Assembly (NCBI GenBank): GCA_027574665.1
Contig: CM050666.1
Location: 5,766,001-5,830,000, forward strand
DNA length: 64,000 nucleotides
Reading direction: 5' to 3'
Source: Rhynochetos jubatus
Taxonomy: Eukaryota; Chordata; Aves; Eurypygiformes; Rhynochetidae
A program made the translations under genes and the position numbers. Positions 43,301 through 55,300 of the stretch are shown piece after piece (position 1 is the first letter of the stretch; each line of letters opens with the position of its first letter). Below the pieces are notes generated by a model that saw only the letters and a list, made by a program, of their open reading frames with translations, searched no databases and was not told where the DNA came from.

Positions 43301-46300
43301 CCAAGTGAATGCCCCAAAGTACACAAGCTCTTCTTGAAATTTGTGTATACACGTTATTTAATTTAAAACAAACTTCGGTTTGTTAGTGCTTCCAGAGTCA
43401 ATCACTCTGTCCGGAACAGTTTGCAATAGGCGAGTTGCACTACAAAACACAGCTCAAGTTTCTGGCGTCTCACAACAGAGGATGTTCTAGAACACAGAAA
43501 TATTTCCCTTTATAATTAGCAAAGGAACCAAACAATCAGGAATGTCGGAATAAACAAAGCCAGCATTGCCCAGAGCTAACTGTCCATACAGACAAGTTTA
43601 ATGACTAGTTACAGAAATTTTTTTTCACAGAGTCCTTTAACAGTTAATACTGTATTTTTCTTGCTAAAGTAATTATCTGTGACTCCTTGCATTTTTTAAG
43701 AAACAAGCACTTTACAGTAAAGAGTCCAATAAGCAACATAAAAGAAATATTTTCAATGCCAGCATACACAATGCAAAGGTGCAATTTAGCCAAAATGCCA
43801 GACTAACGGCTACACCCCAGACTGAACGGAAGACCCGGATTCAGGAGCACATAGCAGCTCATAATTCCCATTTCAGCTACAGAGATGGTGTGAAAATGAC
43901 ACTTGGTAAGGAACACAATGGCTTGTTAATAAGCAAAGCAGGTAACTGATTACCTTGCCATTAAACTCTGCTGAGATCACAGACTACCAGTTCTCTCTCA
44001 CTGTCATGGAAACAACAGGGCGGATCTTCAACCGAGAGGGTTACGTACAGGGTTTCTCAGCCACTCTCCACAATTTCTCTTTTAGAGTTTTTGTACCCCT
44101 TTGCTGGGGAGAGAGCATAGCTTTTGTAGCTGCCATGAAGCACAGCAAGACCTTAAGGGGAATTAGGAGCCACAGAGCTAATCACACGCCAGCGGAAACA
44201 CAACGCGGCCCTTGAGCCTTGCCCAGCACACCTTCCACTCGTGGGATCCTTCCTCCTGGGGAGAGGGACCCAGCCCAGGTTAGTGACTCCCCTAGCTGGA
44301 ACATCAACAGCAAGTTCTGGTACACCTCTGGTACATTCATACCATAATGAAGAGATCTGAAAGAGTTACTTTCGTGATGAAAATAGCAGATGATATTGGA
44401 GACCTGTGCAGGATTTTTGTTACCACTTGGCCTTACGTTCCCCATTTACCTCAACATACTGTATACCCAAGACACTTTTAGTTACAAAACATCTACTGCT
44501 CAAAGCACCCTTTGTTTCTAAAGTAAGAGCACCATGAATTCCTTAGTTGGGCATTTTGCAGAGTCACTGTCCTCAGGTGTCCACAACCTTAAGAAAATCT
44601 AAATGCCGCCTTGGTTTTACAGTGTTGAATAGCTTACTTGGAAAAAATATGGGACATCCCTCCCCTGATAAGGCACCATACCTTCTCAGAATCATGAGTT
44701 CACATAACTCCTACAACTATTTGTAAATTATTTCCTTTGTTCCTCCCTCTTGCATAAATTGCCAGCAAAAGGCAAATAGGCCAGAGAAATGGAGGATAAG
44801 TTGGATCTTTTCGGATTACTGGGGGCATTATTCAGTGTCCGGAGGGGTCAGGAGATTGTGTTATCTCACTCCAACAAAGAGGTCTAAATTTTGAAAGACT
44901 ATGGCACTGCAGCCTTTCCAAATCAGTCTTACAGATCCTATTATTAAATTGCCATGGAGTTCTGGAAGATTGTTCATCCAAAGCTATCCATCTCCCATGC
45001 AGTACCAAAATACAAGACATTCAACAGCTATTCCTACTAGCACAGAAAAATTCTATCACAGAAAATCTCCAGCAGTGAATTCAAGGCTACTATCAGTAAC
45101 AAGGGATAACGAATTTTCACACTTGACCACAGTGAAAGAAAACTATATTCGTGTTTTCCAGAACTGAAGCAATAAGTTATTTAAACAAGGTTCCAGACAA
45201 TTCAGTCTTTAACATAAGAAAACACAGCCTGTCTTCTAGTAATGCAATGCAGCCTCGTCCCAGAGACTGTCAGTCATCCAAGTCCAGAAATGCCATTCCT
45301 CCAAATAAGGTGGTTGAAGATACACACTCTACTTGACTACTCACTCAACTCCACCTCCCTCCTCTTGCTCCTCTTCCAGCCGTATTACACGAGTACCAGG
45401 CATCCGCTGAAGATCCAGGGCCAAGCTCATCTAATGTACAACTGAGCCAGCGCGCATCGCCCCAGCCACATTTATCAACATTCAATCCTACGCAGAACAT
45501 GATGGTTGTCATGGTGCCAGCAAGCAGCTAAACAAGGGCAATGACAAAAGAAAACAGGTTAATTATGCGTCAGAAAGAGCAGGCTCTCAGGACAAGCAAG
45601 GAAATTTCTGTACATCTGTTAGCCTGCACTACCCTGCCAGAGCAAACCCAGCGCGAAGGGCAGAGCCCACACCAACACTGCTGTGCCAAGTCCATCCTTC
45701 GGTCCCTTCAGGCCAGCGCAGATTGCGCGTGGCCATCGCGGTCAGATGCTTGCCAAGGTGTCTTAACCGTGTGAACTGAAGTGAGTGCTCAGTTTGCTGC
45801 CCAAGAGCTAACCAGGCAGCCCCCGGCTGAAAGGCACAAACAATCCAGCTCTGGAGACAGGACAAGCTGTCTTGGCTCCAAGGATGTAACAGCCAACTTC
45901 ACCTTGTAAATCCTATCGTAAAGCGCCGTAAGATGAATATGTAATCATTTTGGCAGCTTTGCTTGAGTAAGAAACAACACACTGAGCAAAGAGAACACCT
46001 GAATATTTAAGACAATAAATCTTAACAAATCTGTGATCTGACTTCTTACAGGACACAAAGTCAGGGAACGACCAAAACAAGAAAGTTCAGACCGAGGTAA
46101 GGGAAGTACCTCCATCTGAGCAAAACACAGAGACCAACACACAGAAAAGAACAGCAGATTCCTAACACACAGAGAAAGGAATACTACTACTCAATGCTGT
46201 ATTTGATCTCATCCAGGTGTCAAAACCAGAAGGTGAAGTTGGCACTCTCCTGTGAGCTTTACTCAAGACACTTGAGCTTTACTCCAAACACTCCACACTG

Positions 46301-49300
46301 GAGAGTCCATCTTGCGTGACTGAACTCGCTCTCAAAGTGTTACCTCAAAACACTCTATGCATATACCTGTCTAACTTATTTGGCTCATGACCAGCTCCAT
46401 CCTTTATCGCTGGGCTCTCACTCTAGCCCTGCTCCTCATCCTGCACCAGCAACCAGAAGGTGTACCCAAAGCTTCACTCCAGGAGGGCAAACTGCCCCAG
46501 GCCACTGCGAAGTCTGACAGTTCTGGACTTTGTAACCACCAACATGCCTGGATCCATCAGCACAGACATTTTACTGCTAACCTTGTCATAACTATCTGCG
46601 GTATGATACTCACTGGAGCCAAGGCCCAATAAAGGAGGTGTTTATCCACATTCATAAGGTTTCTTTCTGTAAGCAATAGAGCTGATCAAGCTACAGAAGA
46701 GCTTACCATGTCCATATGCAAGCACTACTGGGAAGAATTAATTAAATTAAATCCTAGAGCAGGTCCCAGGAACATACCCTTGCAGAAACTCCAGGATCTC
46801 TATCTTTTCCAGTACCTAAATATCATCACTTTGTAGTTTACATAGATTCAAAAATGCAGCTGGACAAACCGATGGAAGAACACTCACCTAAGACCTCATA
46901 TACAAAGACACTACGAAGTCCTCTCAGATGTGGAGGATATGGATCTGCATGCTGCACTGCTTCCCAGGCAAAACACAGCTTTCCATCCCAGTACAAAAAA
47001 AAAAAAAATCTCATTTCTAGGTTTCACTTCCACAATGATTCCTGTACTTGTTACTAATACGCAGAATATCTTGATTCTGGGTTTGTTTGTTTGCTTGAAA
47101 GATATCCAAATGTAGTAGGGTCTCTAATCAGAAAAAAGGTTGTTTGTTTCTATCAGTGGGGCCAGAAAAGAGGATGTTATCTATATTGACTCTACTGTTG
47201 ACTTGGAAAAACAAAACCAAACCACACCTCTTACCTTTGACACTTCCGCCAGTACTTTATTGCTTATGTGCTTGGAAATCCAAGCTCTTTTTAGCAACGT
47301 ATTCAGAAGTCAGATCAAACCATAAAACTAATGACTAATAGTTTAATGAAAGCATTTCACAATCAGGCCTTACAATCAACAAGCCAAGAACAAAGTCAAA
47401 TTGATCAATATGACCTTGTCATGCAGAAAAAGCAGCTCTGAGTGCTACTGATGAGTTGACTTACCCACACAGTACAGGGTTACGATATATACTTTATCAT
47501 GACGTGCCTGAAATTAATTAGAATTAAACACTATTTTCATAAAAATTCCGTAAAAGCATGAGTTAACACCATCAGCACCAAACTATGACTCCTCAGTGAC
47601 AATGCTGAAAGCATACTCCTCTAAGAGTCAAAGCTATGGCGTAGCCAGTCAGCCCAGCCAGAGTTAAGCAGTTTTTGTCACACCAGGTCTGTATCACGAC
47701 AAACTAACATTGTCAGATGATGGCTGGTGAGATTCCGAAGCGAACATGACTATTCACAGCTGCATGAAGGGATTCAGCTGGCACGAAAATACAAACCACA
47801 GCCCAGCAGAACAGGCACCCTGGTCTTGTTACCTCCAATTAAGAGAGAGGCAAACTCAAAAAAGGGTCTCGACAGTAACACAGGCAGCCACTGCACAGAT
47901 CAACACGCGGCGTGCGTGAGAGAAGTTGTCGTGTGCAGACCGGACAGGGCCCCGTCTCCGCCCCACAGCCTGCGTGTGAAAGAAGCACGGTCCGTCGATG
48001 CGCTGGAGCGCCAGGCTCAGCGGAGCAGCTCCGGTCCCAGGAGCAAAAGCTGGGCAGCAGAACAGATGGAGGCTGTTTTCAACAAACTCCATCCCAAATA
48101 TCTAAAGCCCTTTGTTAGTGACAACAAAAAGCAGGAACATTTCTTTGGAGAGCGTACTTTGGGATTCTTATGAAACCTCTCCCAGCCAAGCACCCTGCAG
48201 AGATGTATTTCTGCTTTATGGCAGACTTTTTTCATCTTCTGATTTAGCGTTAAGGTAGCCCTTTTTTATGTTGCATCTGCAAAAGCATAAAGAAATAAAG
48301 AGAAAACTAGCTGGAAAACTAACATTGGGGTTCTTGTAAGTCACTTAAGTATGATAAAGAGGTTCTTTCTGTTCCGCGCCATCTGTAACTCCTTTACAGC
48401 TGCACCTGCTTTAGAAATCATCAAGTGAGCAGAAAACCAAAAAAAAAGTCTAGCTCTTCACTATTTAGCTTTACAGTTTCCTTTTTTGTGAGAGAGGGGG
48501 AAAAAAAAAGCTCTTTAAACTATTTTCAACACAGAGCTTAATTAGATTCTACATTTCAACTTCAAAACCCTTCAGAGATCACAATACTCCACACGAGAGC
48601 CCTTTGTGGTAACTTCTCAGCATAGCAATCCAAGGGCAGGTACAGGATCTGCCGCCTCAAGAAAAGAGTTCAGAGAGCAGATAATCTTTCCTCCAGCAAA
48701 CTGCCCATCAACCTGAACTTCTAAAAAGGACCAGCATGACCTTGCACCATCAAACCTAGAAAGCAAGACACAGGCATACCTCACCAGTCTGCAATACAGG
48801 CTACAGAAAGCCACATAATCCAGCTCTGTTTGCTTCCTGCCGTTTCACCAACCTCGCCTTCAGCTAACAGTCACCTGGAAAATGGACTTCCCATTGACTA
48901 AATAAGACAAAGCCATGCTACACCTATTTTATCTTGCCAAATGGGTCTGACACAGATGACGGGGAGATAAATCACAACCGTAGCCTTGAAAGTGCTAAGT
49001 TTATACTAGTAAAATAATCCTTTCTACAACAAGACACCGTTGAGCTTTGGTCTCCTACATCCAGTGTATCTGTACCAACAGCCGGTTGATCCCAATTACA
49101 ATGATTATTCAGAATTCATTGTGGAGGTTCTATCCACTACAGTAGTTTCCAAATAAACATAAACCAAGTCGTAAATTGGACCTAGCTATCCAGCAGAAGA
49201 AGGGATGGCAGATTGCTAAGTGCCCGGGCAGCAGGACTAAGGGTGCAGCAGAGAGAGCTGTAACTCAGCTGCTGTTACCTCGGTCCTGCTAATCCCACCG

Positions 49301-52300
49301 CTGCAGAGCCCAAACATTCTGTAATGCTAGCTCTTGCCCTAGCTACGCTATCTCAAGTGGAGTAAGCTGAATTTATTAACCCAAGTAATTACTGAAAATA
49401 ACCTAAATCCGGAGGGTATACACTTGCTACTAGCTTAACCTGTGTGCAGAAACCCCCTGCAAAGCTATCTGGGCATCGTCACTGCAGAGACACGTGCCCC
49501 AGGTTTACATGCTGAGACCGCTTGATTTTCTGTACCACCTGAAACCAGGCTGCCCTGTGAACCCACCTCTACGCTGCTTTTGCTATTGGAGCGTGAAGCT
49601 GCTCTCCCCAGGAAAACGGACAGGAGAAAACAGGGTAAGCAAAGAGGTCCCAAACCGCTGTGATTCAGTGGAACACTATCAATTCTTAACATTTCTACTG
49701 GTCTGTGTCAACTGCTGGCAAACTTTTAAATATCTCCATTTATGTGTCACTGCAGATTGCGCCAAAGTCACCTTCTGGCTAGTTAACAGATGAACAAAGG
49801 GCTGTTTAAAGATACCTCCGTCCAAAACCAGCCGAGTCCATAGGAATGAAGAAGTAAGTTTGGGCTTTTGAGGCAAACTGGCCAGCAGAAAAGCACTGAC
49901 CAGTGAACAGAGGGTGGAAGCCCCTGGGTCTCCTCCTGCTTCCCCCACAGCACCCCTGACAAGGAGGCGCCTGCAGGAAGGCGGCTGAGGCGTAAAAACG
50001 GAAGAGTCATTGCACAGCCCTCGGCTGCACACCCGTGCTGCATGGGAAAATACTTTCTTGGGTCAAAAGCGGATGAACTCGCTACAGGAAGTAAAGGAAG
50101 AATATCCAAACCTAACAACACAGAAGAAAACACTGTTTTCAGAAGGAAAAAGGAGAAAGTGAGAGTCAAACACCATCATTTTCCTTTCAGATGCCCCTGG
50201 TTAGGGAGAATGCTACCATCTATGAACTGTAAGATATGATTATACCCCTCCATTGCTACGTGGACAAGTTCAGTAATGAGGGAGGCATCTTAAGCACACC
50301 ACTGTGCAATAGAGAGGAATTCTCTTCGTGTGCTCTCCTCTCCTTCAGGACACCAGCCGTGATGATTTTAAAGAGCGTCTGTTCTGACATCCTGAAGAAA
50401 AGGTCACCCCATCCTTAAACCCTGTCCCCACACAAGCAAAGGGTAAGCCCAGTGCCATTTAACGTTTATTATTTTGAACACTTGCTGTCGTAGGATATTA
50501 AAAATGTTCTGGTGCAGCCGCTAAGTTATCAGTTACAGAGTATTGTTCCGAACAGCCAGCAGAGCATTCCTTCTGACACCCCTGCCACCGATGTGGCACA
50601 CAGATACGGAGGCTATCCAAGCAGATCTGGGACCTCAGGCTCAGTCCTGGCCCTCAAAAGAAACACTCAACAGAATCTAATAACGAGGATGACAGCACAA
50701 CAGCTCCACAATTAATCAGTTCCAGGAGAACGTCATCACGGTGGTTCTAGGGGACAAAGACGCACTTCACGTACCACGAGAGCCGAGTTTCTGTAGGGGT
50801 GGCCCACGAGAGGGGAAGCCCGGCCTGGCCGAGCAGAGTATTTCAAGCACAAACACCACTCGTAAAAGACGTAAGAGAAAAGATCATCAACGTTAGCATC
50901 TCTGGAAGAATTAAAGAGGGAGAAGGGGGATCAGGAAGTGTTGCACTGACACACAGGCTCCATTAATCTTATTAAATCATCCCCTTTCAAAGTCAGTTTG
51001 ATTGCCTGGATCCAGTCCAGCTAGCACACTAGCTTGTGTTTCACTCCACGCAACCCACGTAATTGGCTAAATCGTTGCAAATTTTAATCTTCATCACTTA
51101 CACTCAAGCAATGTAGCACCAAAAAGAAAATGTGTACAATGACTTTTTCCTACGGAATTCAGCCTTGGTTCTTCCTGGAAAATTTACTCAGATGTCACCA
51201 GAATTAAATTACACTTACTAAGTGGCTGGTGTCAATTATTTGCTTTTAGAATATATTCTAATGGTGAGAGTCCTCGTAAAATGTCAAAGGGCAATAAAGA
51301 TGGTGACACTTATGCCAGAGATGTTGATACATCACATTCCCAAAACAATGAAACAAAATAGCTGAGACACTGAAGAATAGACCAGAACCCATTCTGCTCT
51401 TCTTCCGGATTTTAGGAAATCAAAATCACTGCATGTTCAAAAGCATGACACGTATTTCAAACTACTTCTTGCAGGAAGGTTCCCTAAGTACCTGGGTTTT
51501 GGCATTGTGTTTCAGTGACAATTATTGACAGAGATTTCAGCACCTGAATCTAGTATTTAAAACAGAGGTATTCACCAAAACACATCTAATCTCAATTAAT
51601 TTGTCCTGTCTGGTGGTCCCCGCACAATTCCTCAAATTCCAACAGCATCAGGTTGCTTAACTCACACCAAAATCCCCAAACAAGCAATTACATAGTCTTC
51701 CAGACTACATTTTTGCCAAGGCAGGAAGCGGAAGCCAAGTCCCCCGTCAGTCCCAAACGAGTATTTTGATCCGTAAGGCACCAAGGCATGCCTGCTTCCT
51801 GCCCCAGCCAGTATTTACAGTATTCTATAGGAAGCGACACAGATTTAAATGGACACACAAAGCTCAGCCTCTGAATAACACATAGTTTGGTGATGAGAGC
51901 ACTCCCCTGGAAGGTGAGAGACTGGGTCAGAAGCCCTGAGGGTGGGAACTGATCTCCTATATCCTGGCCAAGTTCTCTAATCTTGGGGTAAAAGGCAAGG
52001 AACCATTAACTTCTGCTGCTACAATATCCTGAAAAGGCCAAAGGCGGAACCGAGAGAAATCTTAATTACAACAGGTGCTGCACACCAGCACCAAGAAAAC
52101 ACTGCTTACCCTTCTTCGAATGTACATTGTTTTGAAGAATTATTAATACTTTAGTAAATACAGCCTTTGCACTGAAGGAGGATTTTTATTCCCTTGGCTA
52201 ACCAGAGTCATTGTATGCACACTCAAGTAACTGTAAACTTCAACTAATCCCATGCTCTTTCCACTGTTTGTCTTGCGGTCCAGCGCTGCAGACGGTCCCT

Positions 52301-55300
52301 GCCTATGTGACATACAGTCTGAGACAGCAAAGCCAGAGGGAGGGTGACCAACAAGTGAAGTGCAAGACAAGCATATTAACCATGAACCTGATATTCCCAA
52401 ATTTACTGAGGTTTAAGCCATTTTTCTGATTCCAGATATTCACTCACATTTATACGACGACATCCTTGTCCTCAGGGGGCTTCTAACAACCGTTACAATG
52501 GAATGTGGCTGGTAATTTCAGTTCCTGAAAAGATGTAAGACTAAAGGCCAAACTCCATGGTCGTATGAAAGGTTTTAGACGGTACACACAACAGAATTTC
52601 ATCTACGTGCTTTGCGATGTCGCCTAAAAAGTGCCACACTTTGAAAATCCAGGTGCATGGTTTGGTTTGTTTCTGTTGTGAGCTGCCTCCCATCCTCAAA
52701 ACACCTTAATTAGGCAGTTAAGGTCTCTCAACCTGAAGCAAAGCAAGTACAAAAATCTTGAATGCCAAAAATGATTTTACTAGTACTTGACAAGTTCTGT
52801 CAGCAAGCTGCAGCTCCTCTTACTCCCCGCCCTCCCACATACACATTTTACCCAGCCAACCAAGACTACAAGCACCACCTCAGCCTTCTGGAAGAGACCG
52901 TATTTTAATTCACGGCAGCAGCACGCTAAATGCTCAAATGGGATGAAGGCGAATTCTCAGACCTCTGAGTCTCACAAGACTTTGAACAGCAACCAGTTTG
53001 AATTGTCCCGGAGCAAAGACGGCATTGTGCATTTACACTTAATCCAGAACCCAGCAGCTTTATTGATGACTCTGACACATCATTAGACTTCATTTCCACA
53101 CCCTTCGCGTTACGTAGAGAAGTTTCTAAATATATCACCATTTCACTCATCAAACATTTGATGGCTAATACCAGAATCATTCCACTGATTAAAACATTTA
53201 AGAGGGTGTTCAGCTGTTTTTAAGATTGGTGACTCAATACAGCAGCTTCTTTTTTGTTCGTAGCTTACCCTCCCAGTCTGCCTCCTAATCACCACCCTGA
53301 CAGGGCACGCACCCACTGCAATCCATGCTGCTCTCATACAACGCTCTGGGAAAGGAAAAACTAACAATGTGTTTGGGTTTGGTGTGGAAATGTCCTTCTC
53401 CTTTTCTCTTCTCATACGAAGGAAGCTGTGAAAATCTTTTGTGCATTCAAAGGGCAAAATAAAGAACAAAGCGATCTCTATTGCCAGACTGGGCAACAGT
53501 AAAACGGGAGGGGGTGTTACATCAGGCCTTGAAAAACACTGACCACCTCCTAACTGAAGACAAGCAAGACGCGCGCTGCTGTGCCCTCTACGCGGGATCC
53601 AGCGCAAACATCTCACCACAAGGTGCTGGAAATTAAGGAAAGACCAAGTATTTCACCAAGTCACGATCCAGGTCCTGCTGCCTCCACATCCATCTGCCCT
53701 GACACTTCCGACAGCTCTGCGGCTGAAGACAAAACCCTTGGCATTTACTGACCTCTTACTCTCAGACGGACACACCGGTGATGGGCAACCAGCTCTGCCC
53801 GTACTTACTCCCTCCGCTGTTGCAGCTGGAGCTTTTGTCACTACCCAGTCCCATTTCCTTGCTGGAATACAGAAGGAAGCAAAGGGAAAACGGGTATTCC
53901 ACAACCTCTTTCCTCTCCCAATCCATCCCACTCACAGGAAATTAACTGCAGCTCTCATTTAATCTAGAAAATCATGGGCAACCTCGCGATGCAGCGGTTG
54001 CGCTCCTCTGCGGCTTGCGGATGTGGGCAAGAGCCGCGCGACAGCGTAACGCACAGCTCTCCGACCTGCCTTCTCTTACTGCAGGAACTGGACAAAGGAA
54101 GTTTCTCTACTCATTAACGACACCTATTTTATCCAAACACCCTTTTTTATTCCAAAAAGAAGCGCCTATCCTTCGACAGAGCATTTTCACCTGGCACTTC
54201 TATTTCACATTAGTTTTTCCAAGCTGACAGTATTCAGTTTCAGCAGCAATACTCTCAGTAGATCCTCCTTCCAGGGATAACACACCTATATCTGAAATAC
54301 TGGGTCAGCACGACTACTGAAGACAGTAAAAAAGAGCTAAAGGAAAGTACAGATGGTTATCGGCGTGGGCATTACTGAAGGAAAAAAGGAGACGAGGTGG
54401 TTGGAAGAAATAACTCCCAAGAATAGTGACAAAAGGCAACTTATGTATTTAAAATTATGAAAGGGATGGGGAAAAAGCCTAAGTACCTCCTTCTTATAAT
54501 AGCCTAACTAAAGAACATAATTGCAATCACAGGTTTTCTTAAAGAAAAATATAAACCCACCTTAAAACCTCAGGTTTATATTTACAAAACAATAAACGTA
54601 GCAAAATGAGGATTAGATCTCAACTCTTCAAAATCACACCACTGAGAGACATCAATCACTGAAAAAAGTGTCATCTGAGACAATTTAAAGAAAAATAAAA
54701 TCAAACCCAAACCAAACCTTTCTTACATCTTACAAAGCTGCAGTGATTCTGGGACGCACATGGACAGTTCTGCACAGAGGGACGCGTAATCAAGCCGCAC
54801 GCTGCTGGACGAAAGGGAAGCGCTACTGGGGCCAGGGACCAATTCACGTCTAGACAAGGACAGGTGCGTGAAAGGATTTTTCTTCATGTCAGACTATGTA
54901 TTTCCAGGTGTCAAATAAGGTATCTGCACGGCAGCCAGACAGGCCAGCGAGGAACACGGAAAGCACTCCTGAGACAGCCAGCACAGAAAAAGGACCGGGT
55001 CCGGCACGCAGACAGGGCGCGATCTGCTGACTTCAGGACCGCACGACTGCGCTAACTACCGGACACAGTTCTGTCCAACTCCTCTGCAGGGCCGGACCAG
55101 CCTCCTCCTGGACAACGGGCACGTTTTCCCCAAAAAGCACTAAAGCACTAGCCGATTACGCTGAGCGACATCAGATAATGAACACACGCAAGACTGCTGC
55201 TAGAAGGGTAACGAAACACGCATCCGCAGGGAAGAGCGCCCAGGTTATAGGGCTGGACTCCTCAGGCTGAAACTGGACCTTTGCTCTTTCCGTAGCTCCC

